Shown here: positions 42,001-50,900 of the stretch, in pieces
How the letters are laid out: every line of letters begins with the position of its first letter
How positions within the stretch are numbered: position 1 is the first letter of the stretch
Assembly: GCF_021462825.1 (NCBI RefSeq)
Contig: NZ_JAKEEB010000007.1
Coordinates: forward strand, 1 to 64,000
From: Streptomyces glomeratus
Lineage (GTDB): Bacteria; Actinomycetota; Actinomycetes; Streptomycetales; Streptomycetaceae
Direction of reading: 5' to 3'
Length of the DNA: 64,000 bases
Notes under the pieces: generated by a model
What the model was told of the DNA's origin: nothing
The model's input: only the letters and a program-made list of their open reading frames with translations
Database searches by the model: none
Made by a program: the position numbers and the translations under genes

Positions 42001-45000
42001 TCGTGCGTGGTGTTGTTCTGCAGGTCGTCGGTCGCGGTGAGTTCGCCGGCCCGGTTGTAGCGCAGGTTGACGACGTCCAGGGCCGTGGCCGACGTCTGCA
42101 CCATGCTGCTGGTCTGGGTGACGCGCCCGGAGGTGGCGTCGTACTGGGCGAAGGTCGCCAGCTCCTTGCCCACGGGCCCGTAGTTGGCCTGCAGCACCCG
42201 CCCGAACGCGTCGTGCACGGCGGTGTCCAGGTAGGCGGGCGTGTTGGCGGAGTTGATGAAGCCGCCGATGCCGTCGAGGTTGCCCTGCTGGGTGTAGCCG
42301 TAGTCGATGTCCTCGGCGGGCAGGTTTCCGTCCGCCTGGTAGTGCGCGGTGGAGAGCAGCCCGACGTTCGGGGTGTAGCGGGCGGTGGACGTGTAGGTGA
42401 CGTTGCCCGTGGCCGGCGCGCTGCTCTGCCCGGCCGCGGCGAAGCCGTCGGTGGCCGGGATCGTCAGCGTGGTTCCGAGCGGCTGGTAGGCCGTGTTGTA
42501 GCCGGTGACGGCCTGGGTGTACGCCGACCCCGAGGCGCCCCCGACGTAACGGGTGGCCGAGGTCTCGTAGCCCTTCTCCAGGGTGTCGTACACATGGGAC
42601 AGCAGCAGCTTGGTCGGGTCCGGGGTGGCCGACCAGGCGGCGGCGTACTCGGCCGTGAGGCGGTTGTCCCAGTCATAGGTGAAGGACAGCGCCTGGCCGC
42701 GCGCGTCGGTGGTCTGCAACAGGTTGCCGGCCACGTCGTACTTGTCGAACGTGGTGGTGCCGGCGTTGGGGTCGGTCTGGGACAGCTTCTGGCCGAGCAG
42801 GTTGTAGGTGTACGACCAGGTGTTGCCCGCGTTGTCCTTGATCGACTCGATCTGGCCCGCGGGGGTGTACGTATAGCGGGTGGTGGCGTCGGCCGCCGGG
42901 ACGGTGCCCGCGGTGCCCTGCTTCCATGGCATGGCGCCGCCGGAGGCGACGACGGCCACGGTGGAGTCGTTGCGCACCTGGAAGGTGGCGCCGGTGGTGG
43001 CCGTCAGGCCGGTCGTCCACAGCTGGGCCGCGGCCGTGCTGTAGACGACCAGGTTGCCGTCGGTGCCGAACTTGGCCCAGGCGCCGGGGTGACCGCCGGT
43101 GCCGGAGGACCAGATGGTGGCGCCGGTCGCCAGGGCGGAGAGCACGAGGTTGCCGTCCGCCTGCATCGTCAGACGCACGCTGTCGGAGGTCAGCGAGGTT
43201 CCCGAGGGAATCACCGAGCCGCCGGGCAGGGTGACCGTGGAGCCGGTGTTCTTCACCACGGTGCTGGTGGTCTGGCCGATGGCGTTGGTGAACGAGGCGG
43301 TGGAACGGCCACCGGCGGGTGCCGTGCTGTCGACCTCATCGGCCCCCGGGTAGCTGGTGGAGGCGTGCCACTGCTCGACGGCCTGGTGCCAGAGGGTCTT
43401 CTCGAGGGGCCGGCCCTGGCCGTCGTAGGTGGTGGTGGTCTCCGAGGGGATCTGGTTCTCGTTCGCCGCGTACAGCGTGGTCGAGGGGAAGCTGTTCGGC
43501 TCGGAGTACGGCGCGTAGGCCGCGACCTTCCAGCCGTGCGAGTCGTAGAAGGTGTCCGAGATGATGCGGCCCGAGTTCGAGTCGCCCAACGCGGTGGACT
43601 GCACCTGCCGGGCCTGCAGCATGCCGTCGTAGATCGTGATCGAGGTGGCGTACGTGCCGTCCTCGCGCAGCGTCTTGGAGGTGACCGACGTCGGTGCGCC
43701 GGGCTGGGTGATCGTGTCTCCGGGCGCGGGTACGGCGCCAGGGTTGATGGAGTACTCGAAGGTGCGGTCCGCGCTCTGGCCGGCTGCCTTGTCCCGGCCG
43801 GGCAGCCACACGGCGGTGCGCCTGCCGAGCGCGTCGTAGGTCATGTCGGTCTTGCGGCCGTTGGCATCGACGTTCTCGATGGGTAGTCCGCGCAGCGGGT
43901 CGAGCGAGGAAGTGACCGTCCAGTTCTTGGAGTTGGTGGTGGTGATGCCGGTGGGGTCGGTGTTGCCGCCTGCCGAGGTCCAGGGCGGGGTGAAGTCCGT
44001 ATGGGTGTTCTGCCCGGTGACGTCCAGCGTGTCGGTGATCCGCCCGGCGCCGTCGTACTTCATCGCCGAGTTGGTCTGCCAGTTTTCCGTGCTGCCGCTG
44101 TAGCCGGTGGCCGTGCGCACGGCGGTGACCCGACCGATCGCCGTGCTGCCGGTCTGCTCGAGCTGCCCGAAGGTTCCCAGATTCGTGAGGCTGCCGTCAC
44201 CGTCGTAGTAGAGCTTCCTGTCGGCCAGGAGCGTGGTGGCGCTCGGCGCGGTGCCGCACGGGCCGCTGACGGTGGTGACCTGATCCGGGTAGGCGAGGGC
44301 CATCGAGTTTCCGGACGGCGGCGTCGCGTAGGTAGTGGTGGCGCACTTCTCCTGGTCCGGGTCGACGCCGTCACCGTGCTCGTTCAGGGTGGACAGGCGG
44401 CCCTGGCTGTCGTACGCGCTGTCGGTCTTGGTGTGCCGCCAGGTCCCGTTGGAGAGGAGCTGGTACTTCAGGGAGCTGCTGGACTTGATCCGTTGCGCGG
44501 TGAGATCGGGCAGGGTGGACAGGGCCGGCTCGGTCTCACCGGGATTGTCCTCCTGCGTCCAGTCCGTCCATGGCGTCTGGCCTGCGGAGACGGTGGTGGT
44601 GAAGGCGAACGGGCCGTTGACGCTGACGGCGTCGACCGTGCCGCCGGCCTTGGTGTAGGTCTCGTCCTCGAGCACGGTGCCGGACAGCTGGTCCGAGTCG
44701 GTCAGGCTCAGCACCGTGTTGCCGCCGACCTTGGCGTCGACGGTGACGGAGCGACGGGTGCCGTCGGCCTTGTAGTCGCCGTCCATGCCCTGCAGATAGG
44801 TGGTGGTCTGCTGGGTGACCGGCTCCGGAGCCTGGCCGGTCTGCACGGTAACGGTCCGGAAGCCGCGGAACTGGTCCCAGGTGCGGTACTGGTCGTCGGT
44901 CTGCGCCGAGTCGTCACGGTGCCAGGCCGGGCCGCCGTAGCTGTAGCGGGAGATCTGGGCCTCGGAGCCGGCCGGGATGTTCTGGGCGTCCGGCTTGTAC

Positions 45001-47744
45001 TGGCCGGCAATGGTCAGGTCGGACACGGCCACGCTGTTCACGGTGACCTTGTTGAACCAGTCCGCAATCGGCTTCGAGGCGCCGGGAACGGTCCAGTAGA
45101 CGGGGTAGCAGGAGTGGGCGTTGCTGTCTGCCTGGGAGATCGAGAGGGTCAGGCCCGCACAGGGAGCCGAGTTGTACTCGACCGCGATGGACTCACCGGT
45201 CTCCGTCTGCACGCTGGAGATGCGCGGCCGGTACAGCGGCGGTGCGGACGGGGAGTCGTCGTTGACCCGGTTGTCGATCTCCGTGCCGGTGAACGACACC
45301 TGGTTCAGCGTGATGTCGCTGTTGCCGTTGTCGTAGGTGTCCTTGCCGGTGTGCTGGATCGACTGCAGCCACATCACGGCCTGCAGCATCCCGGCGTCCT
45401 TGGGGTCCACCGTGGTGCCGGTGACCGGGTCGACGGTGCCGCCCGCGTCCGAATAGACCTGGCCCAGCTCGTAGGAGTCGACCGCGGTGAGCTGGTCGGT
45501 CGCCTTCACATGGACCTTGGTGGTGATGGAGGCCAGCCTGGTGGTGGTCCAGAAGCTGGGTCCCGACGTGATGCACACGTCGTCGGGGACGGTGGTGGCG
45601 CCGTCCGGGAGCTTGTTCTTGTCCGTCGAGTCGCAGTGCAGGTCCCACGGCACGTCCGGCCAGTGGGTCGCGGTGCTGTCCTTGAGATTCGAAGCCGAGC
45701 AGTCGGTGAAGGTGCTGGTGGTCTGGCACCGCTGGGCCAGGCCGAAGTCCACCTCGGCGGCGGGGGTGCGCCCGGCCTGCTCGTCGGCCAGCGTGTAGCC
45801 GTACGAGATGAGCGTCAGCGCGCCGCCACGGGTGTACGAGGTCAGAGTGCCGGTGTCGTCCGGATCGGTCGACTCGGCCGCCTGGCCGCCGCCGAGGTCG
45901 TAGTAATTGGATTCGGTGGTGTAGTCGTAACGCTGCACGAATCCGGCCGGCGACACCACGAAGTCGAGGTTCCAGCGCCAGCCCTCCGGCTTGTCGCACT
46001 GGGATGCCTTGCCCTTGGTGCTGTCGTAGCAGGGGTCCGTCGAGCGCGGGTGCAGGACGGGGACGCCCCAGGCGGAGTGCGTGGAGGGGTCGGCGGGGTT
46101 CGCGGACATGGTGGCACCGGTGCCCGCGCCGCTCGGGGAATGGTCGGCGCCGAAGTAGGCGGCGGTGCCGTCCGTGGTCAGGACCCGGTAGTAGACACCG
46201 TCGTGCAGGCCGTTGTCGGCGCCGGACAGTTCCTGCACGAGGGTGCCGTCGTCACCCTGCAGCCGCCACTGCTTGATCTCCCCGGGCACGCTCGAGTCCA
46301 CCCCGTCGGGCACGAGCACTCCGGAATGCGAGCCGAAGGACAGCATGGCGTTGTCCCCGCCCCAGCACTCGTCGCCGGAGCCCTTGAGGATCTTGTCTCC
46401 GCCGGAGTCGAGGAGGGAGTCGCACTTGCGGTAGGCCCGCTCCACAGAACCGACCTGGTAGCTCCAGCCGTCTCCGACCCACGAGGCCTGGGAGTTGCGG
46501 GCGGTGGTCTCGCCGTCGACGGTCTGCGAGTCGTAACTCAGGCCGACGGACGGCGCGTTGCTGCCGATCGCGGACGGCACCGAGATCGGGTAGGCGTAGG
46601 TGAACGAGCCGGTGGCCGAGGCCTGCCAGGTACCGGCCGCCGACAGCTCCGTAACCCCGTAGTCACCCTGGGAGCCGGAGGTGCCGGAGGTGACGGCCAG
46701 CGCCGTGGTGCCTGTGGTGCTCACGGACATGGGCGCGGTGCGCACCGACATCGTGGTCGGGCCGCCGGCTCCCTGCGAGGGCTTCGTCTGCGAGGCGTGG
46801 GGGGAGTTCGTGCTGTTCGGGCTCGCCGTCGCTGGGGAGCCGTCGGCGCCCGGAGTCGGCTCAGCGGTGCCGTTGCCCCCCGCCGGCCGGGGCGTGTTCG
46901 AGTCCTTGGCGGGCTTGGTCGTGTCCGAGCCGTGGGCCTCCGCCTGAGTGCCGGCGGGCGCCGGCCCCACGGTGATGGTCGCCGTGAGCTGGTGGGCGGC
47001 GGGGCGGTTGGTGAAGGTCACCGGGATGCGCTTCTGGCATTCCGGGCGCTCTGGTGTGGTGAGCGCACAGCCCGGCAGTTGCACCAGCCGAAGCCGGGAG
47101 CCGTAACCGCCGCCGTAGGCCTGGGCTATGGCGGAGTAGTCGATGACCACTTTCACTCGGCCGCGCGCGGAGGCCGCACCGGCCGGGGTGAGGCCCAGAA
47201 GCATTCCGTTGGCGCCCGCCCTGAGCGCCTGGGTGTGCGATGCCGTCCGCACACGGACCTGGCCGACACCGCGGCCTTGGCCGGCGGGTGCCACCCAGAC
47301 GGGCAGTGAGCCGGCCTTGACCGGCTCGGGTCGGCCGGTGGCGCCCAGGGCGACCGTCGCGGTGCCGGCCTTCGGCCACTCGGGCGCCTGCGCCCGGTAG
47401 GTCGTCAGGGGCTTGTACCCCTTCGGGTGTTGGGTGAGCTTCGCCTGCAGGGCATGGTGTCCCACGCTCGGAGTGACGGGCAGTCTCTTCGGATTCCACA
47501 CCGCGCCGTTGAAGTGGAAGCCGCCGTGGTGCCCGAAACCGTCGTCCGTATCTCCGTTGAAGAATCCCGGAGTTCCCAGACCTGCGGCGATCGTCACCGG
47601 TATGAGTAGCGCGAGAAGTGCGACGGGAATTGTCCATATTCCGAGTCCGCCAAGAAATCTCCGGTGCCACACACCGGCGAACCAGCGACGTCTACCACTC
47701 ACGCGTAACCAACCCCCCAGGGCACGGCCCTGAGGGACCGTCAT
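39018..47744 (-). CDS. Giant YD-repeat (RHS) polymorphic toxin with lectin, HINT and ADP-ribosyltransferase-like domains
   Basis: A 2,908-residue secreted or surface protein. One hydrophobic segment (residues 32-56) follows a basic N-terminus. Then come a Gly/Pro/Thr-rich region to about 360, the SpvB/RHS-type shell and YD repeats (YDALGRR, YDGAGRI, YNLLGQK types), a bulb-type lectin insert (about 1503-1605: LTMQADGNLVLSA, FGTDGNLVVYS), a ricin-B lectin insert (about 2061-2191: GGKRCIDDAGG, GMCLDTTGN) and the RHS core end (about 2351-2405: LLGARNYDPVVGRFLTPDPI). Next is a HINT domain from Cys2617 (CSFSPDTPVLM) to Asn2760 (VHNSC), and a 148-residue C-terminal module. There Arg2797 (YRG), Ser2837 (TSWSPDPETA) and Glu2884/Glu2886 (LDELEIQ) fit an R-S-E ADP-ribosyltransferase. 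Start uncertain: ATG 47744 has no ribosome site; GTG 47702 follows a GGGGGG. Confidence 0.87.
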   Translation of the reverse strand: MTVPQGRALGGWLRVSGRRRWFAGVWHRRFLGGLGIWTIPVALLALLIPVTIAAGLGTPGFFNGDTDDGFGHHGGFHFNGAVWNPKRLPVTPSVGHHALQAKLTQHPKGYKPLTTYRAQAPEWPKAGTATVALGATGRPEPVKAGSLPVWVAPAGQGRGVGQVRVRTASHTQALRAGANGMLLGLTPAGAASARGRVKVVIDYSAIAQAYGGGYGSRLRLVQLPGCALTTPERPECQKRIPVTFTNRPAAHQLTATITVGPAPAGTQAEAHGSDTTKPAKDSNTPRPAGGNGTAEPTPGADGSPATASPNSTNSPHASQTKPSQGAGGPTTMSVRTAPMSVSTTGTTALAVTSGTSGSQGDYGVTELSAAGTWQASATGSFTYAYPISVPSAIGSNAPSVGLSYDSQTVDGETTARNSQASWVGDGWSYQVGSVERAYRKCDSLLDSGGDKILKGSGDECWGGDNAMLSFGSHSGVLVPDGVDSSVPGEIKQWRLQGDDGTLVQELSGADNGLHDGVYYRVLTTDGTAAYFGADHSPSGAGTGATMSANPADPSTHSAWGVPVLHPRSTDPCYDSTKGKASQCDKPEGWRWNLDFVVSPAGFVQRYDYTTESNYYDLGGGQAAESTDPDDTGTLTSYTRGGALTLISYGYTLADEQAGRTPAAEVDFGLAQRCQTTSTFTDCSASNLKDSTATHWPDVPWDLHCDSTDKNKLPDGATTVPDDVCITSGPSFWTTTRLASITTKVHVKATDQLTAVDSYELGQVYSDAGGTVDPVTGTTVDPKDAGMLQAVMWLQSIQHTGKDTYDNGNSDITLNQVSFTGTEIDNRVNDDSPSAPPLYRPRISSVQTETGESIAVEYNSAPCAGLTLSISQADSNAHSCYPVYWTVPGASKPIADWFNKVTVNSVAVSDLTIAGQYKPDAQNIPAGSEAQISRYSYGGPAWHRDDSAQTDDQYRTWDQFRGFRTVTVQTGQAPEPVTQQTTTYLQGMDGDYKADGTRRSVTVDAKVGGNTVLSLTDSDQLSGTVLEDETYTKAGGTVDAVSVNGPFAFTTTVSAGQTPWTDWTQEDNPGETEPALSTLPDLTAQRIKSSSSLKYQLLSNGTWRHTKTDSAYDSQGRLSTLNEHGDGVDPDQEKCATTTYATPPSGNSMALAYPDQVTTVSGPCGTAPSATTLLADRKLYYDGDGSLTNLGTFGQLEQTGSTAIGRVTAVRTATGYSGSTENWQTNSAMKYDGAGRITDTLDVTGQNTHTDFTPPWTSAGGNTDPTGITTTNSKNWTVTSSLDPLRGLPIENVDANGRKTDMTYDALGRRTAVWLPGRDKAAGQSADRTFEYSINPGAVPAPGDTITQPGAPTSVTSKTLREDGTYATSITIYDGMLQARQVQSTALGDSNSGRIISDTFYDSHGWKVAAYAPYSEPNSFPSTTLYAANENQIPSETTTTYDGQGRPLEKTLWHQAVEQWHASTSYPGADEVDSTAPAGGRSTASFTNAIGQTTSTVVKNTGSTVTLPGGSVIPSGTSLTSDSVRLTMQADGNLVLSALATGATIWSSGTGGHPGAWAKFGTDGNLVVYSTAAAQLWTTGLTATTGATFQVRNDSTVAVVASGGAMPWKQGTAGTVPAADATTRYTYTPAGQIESIKDNAGNTWSYTYNLLGQKLSQTDPNAGTTTFDKYDVAGNLLQTTDARGQALSFTYDWDNRLTAEYAAAWSATPDPTKLLLSHVYDTLEKGYETSATRYVGGASGSAYTQAVTGYNTAYQPLGTTLTIPATDGFAAAGQSSAPATGNVTYTSTARYTPNVGLLSTAHYQADGNLPAEDIDYGYTQQGNLDGIGGFINSANTPAYLDTAVHDAFGRVLQANYGPVGKELATFAQYDATSGRVTQTSSMVQTSATALDVVNLRYNRAGELTATDDLQNNTTHDTQCFAYDSFQRLTAAWTDTAGITDPNSATPGAIGGCNTGRVQTTTTAPITATTVGGPAPYWQTYTYDQLGDRTGMVNHDTTGNALSDITQSVAYPGVNGTAPATLPDQAGTATLANPAGTATITSSYTDPAHGNVNAGDTISRKVTTTGPLTSSFTISGGGKRCIDDAGGSTTAGTKVQINTCNGATSEKWTIGTDGTVRVLGMCLDTTGNATTSGTLVVIDTCKTDATQKWKVTTTGTLVSNANGAMCLTDPGASGTTGTQLTLATCGGSGQTWTNAANGAVPAGQSQTFTYDAEGRTATVATTSGTHTNTSKYLYDAQGGLLEQTAAVDGVDKTRILYLFGGTEQITLNVSAKTWTGLRNIAGPDGTTVTRSSTGTVSYQVANGQGTALTAVDAATLAATRRSFDPWGNPRGTKPGSWVAPDENHGFLGRPADPVTGLNLLGARNYDPVVGRFLTPDPIFQTGDPNQMGGYTYAADNPASSSDPTGYDDWYNDPSMNKCAIDCGGGKKKSHGGGGTKTSSGSTGASPAPSTTPAPPMGPTPTSTQTPTPTLGETPCQPEDFGTDRCESYDGGQLIYTAVGVVALPVAAWCIGTGVLDCVAGAFTGAADAEAGGSMLLGVRVVGLGMGAARALEEGATGGAAAGAEASAANEAADDVADIVAAKRANAQEHAAKAEAEATRPSKPAAGNAGTKSAESTTRCSFSPDTPVLMASGRTKTIGKIKTGDKVEAADQKTGRHTGPREVVATLVNHDKDLIDVKVRTSRHHTATLHTTSKHPFWDATAHAWVPAGKLKAGHALTTEDGHHIYVAQVHVTPGEADRYNLTVRELHTYYVVADGVPILVHNSCPNFDTSGLGEDNPTPHDVVESAKELTGTDGTYLYRGVTHDHWNYEDAASGRAVPRGGHGDPVAHSGDDTESEMTSWSPDPETAQEFSKDSGYGARPNLVLRIPISAISADRMIVAGERGLDELEIQVWGVVDGCEVSCNGGPFSKP

Positions 47745-47997
47745 ATCGATAGATCACACGTGCGAGTGATCGACGGGAGGCTAAGTACGATCATGATCGG
47801 GCTCAATACCCTTTGCCAATTACATGGAAAACGCGTGCCCGGACTTGACAGATCATGTGTATTTTCTGTGCCTAAACGATCAACGAGCGTGGTCAACCGG
47901 GCTTCCCCACACCCCCGTTGCACTGCCGACCCATCCAACCGGCAGGGAGCGAGAACCGAGCCGTCCCCGCCCGCGACCGAAGGAAGCCCGACACGCG
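47745..47997. promoter_or_regulatory. Divergent regulatory region of the toxin and LamG genes
   Basis: A 253-base, comparatively AT-rich region between divergent genes. It contains a GATCAC-N8-GTGATC dyad (47752-47771), a 12-bp perfect palindrome CGATCATGATCG (47788-47799) and a forward TTGACA (47845-47850) that could be a -35 box for the LamG gene; a possible -10 (CCTAAA at 47871) is too far for a consensus. The dyads lie close to the toxin start and could be operators controlling both genes. Confidence 0.5.
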
Positions 47998-50900
47998 ATG
48001 AGCCCACCATCCCCGCGCACCCGCCGCAGACCCGCCACGCCGCCCCGCCGACTGGCCCTGTTCACCGCCGCCCTCGGGCTGCTGATGGCCATACCCGCGC
48101 TGCCCGCCGCCGCCGAGGACGCCCCGTCGGCCCCGCCGTCAGACCCGCTGCTGGTCGCACAGGCGCAGGCCGTGTCCACCGGCGAGGCCGTCCCCGTGGA
48201 CGCCCTGACCACGGAGGTGTCCACCACCGAGGCGCTGCCGGACGGCAGCTTCAGCAGCACCACCAGCGTGCTGCCGACAAGAATCCGCAGGGACGGCGCC
48301 TGGACTCCGGTGGACGGCACCCTGACGGCCGACGGCAACGGCGGCTACACGGCCAAGGCCACTCCGAACGGGGTCACGCTCTCCGGCGGCGGCGACGGCC
48401 CCCTGGTCACGCTCGACCACGCCGACGGGGCGAGCATGGCCCTGACTCTGCCGTTCACCCTGCCCAAGCCCAGCGTCAGCGGCGACACCGCCCTGTACCC
48501 GGCGGTGCTGCCCGGCGTCGACCTGTCGGTGTCCGTCACGGACCAGGGCGGCTTCAGCGACATCCTGATCGTGCACGACGCCAAGGCGGCCGCCGACCCC
48601 CGGCTGAAGAAGCTCACCCTGGCCGCCCACACCGACGGCCTCAGTCTGGCGACCACGGATTCCGACGCCATGAAGGCCACCGCATCGGACGGCGACCTGG
48701 CCTACACCAGCCCCCAGCCGCTGATGTGGGACTCCGGCACGAACCCGGCCAAGACCGAGGAGACCGGGCCGGTGTCCTCCGTGGCCGGGCCCGGGCCCGG
48801 CGCCGACACCGCACCGGTCGCCATGACCGCCACCGACAAGGCGCTCACCCTGACGCCGGACACCGGCATGCTCACCGACCCGGACACGACGTACCCGGTG
48901 TACATCGACCCGTACACGAATCCGGTCTCCTCCACCGCCGGCCACTTCACCGAGATCTACTCCAGCTCCGCCTGCGACAACGCACCGCAGTACGACAAGG
49001 CGCAGACCAACGGGCAAGGTGTGGGCTACCAGCGCTGGGGCGGGCCCTGCGGTGTCGGTCTGGAGCGCTCGTACTGGGCGATCAACACCAGTGGACTGCA
49101 CTCGTCGTTCGTCGTCGACGACGCATACGTCAAGATCTCGACCACGTTCGCGGCGAGTTACAACTGCAGCGAGAACCAGCCGCTCACACTGCACACCACG
49201 AACGCGATCAGCTCCAGCACCGACTGGCTGTCCCGGCCCGGCACCCACGACATCGCGTTCCCGCCGGTGACCGACACCGTCCCCAGTGGTGCCAACTCCG
49301 GCAGCTCCTGCAGCAACAGCACCGCCACGTTCCACGTCAAGGACCAGGTGCAGAAGATCGCCGACCAGGAGGGCGACGGCTACGACGCGGACGGCACGTC
49401 CGGCGCCGGCACCAACACCTGGACCATCGGCCTGTACGGCAACGAGTCGGAGTCGTCGAGCAACAACGACTACCTGCGCATGTCGACCACGCTGACCCTC
49501 ACCACGAAGTTCGACATTCCGCCGGACGTCCCCACCGACCTGCACATCACCCCGGCCCCCACCGGCGCCTCGGCACCGTGCACCACCAGCGGCCCGGGCT
49601 GGATCGGCGCGACCACCTACTCGGACGCCGGCAGCAACGTCAAGCTCCACTCCACGGTCACCACGCCGATGTCGGGCGAGAACGTCCAGGCGCACTACCA
49701 CGTCTGGGACCGCACGGTCGACCCCGACGGCGACGGCAGCGGCGCGGACGTCTCCACCCCGGACAGCAGGTTCCTCGCCTCCGGTACCGACGCGGTCATG
49801 AGCATCGGCGCCACATTGAAGGACGGCCACCAGTACGGCTGGGACGTCTACGCCCAGGACGACTCGTCCCAGGGCCTCAAGTCCTCGATATCCGACCACT
49901 GCTGGTTCACCGCCGACTTCACCGCACCGCAGACCCCGGAGGTGACCGGCAACTCGTCCTTCCCGCCGGTCGGTTCCGGGCCCGCGGACCCCGTGGTCTA
50001 CGCCGGCCCGGGCAAGACCACCGACTTCACCGTGGCCGGCGCGGACAGCCCGGCGAGCGACACCTCCTGTGCCCCCGGCCCCTGCAAGTCCAGCGGCATG
50101 GACTCCTTCCTGTGGCAGCTCGACTCACCGCCCACCGCCGGCACCGGCAATGGCGTGGCGGTCAGCGGCACGGACGCCCAGGGCCGGTCGACCGCCACGA
50201 TCCACGTGCCGATCCAGGACTGGGGTGTGCACACCCTGTACGTGGCCGGCGTCGACAACGCCGGCAACATCTCCACCAGCCCCTACAGCTACACGTTCAC
50301 CGTGCCCTGGAACCCGGACACCCCGGTCAAGCCCGGTGACATCTCCGGCGACGGTGTGCCGGACCTGCTCGCCACCACCAAGACCGGCGACCTCGACCTG
50401 GTCCCCGGCGACCGCGACCCGGCGCAGCAGGCCGCCCCGGTCCAGAGCGGCCCGGTCACCGGCACCCCGCCGGCCGTCACCGGTCCGGTCACCGTGGCCG
50501 CGAAGGCCGACTCGCCCGACGGCACCGGCTGGAACACCTACCTCATCGCCCACCGCGGCAATCTGCACGGGAGCGACGTCGACGACCTGTTCGCCTACAA
50601 GAACAACCAGCTCTACGTCGTCAAGAACGACCTGGACCCGGTCGACGACTCGTCCTTCCCGCGCAGCCCGCTGTCCACGTTCGGCGGCTTCATCGGCCGG
50701 CGGTTCGACGTCGTCCCCAAGGACGCCTGCGCTCCGTCCGACGTGATCGCCGACGACAGCCGCTGTCGCAGCACCGACTACGACAGCAAGACCTGGAACA
50801 TCAGCCAGCTCATCACCCCGGGGAACGTCTTCGGCAACACCAACGGCTACCCGGCCGTCATCACCGTCGAGAACAAGGAGCTGTGGATCTACCAGGCCGA

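Noticed and set aside
38655..43886. 1,743-codon forward open frame antisense to the YD-repeat gene.
   Set aside because: Val/Gly/Arg-rich shadow of the repetitive toxin gene; no domain recognisable.
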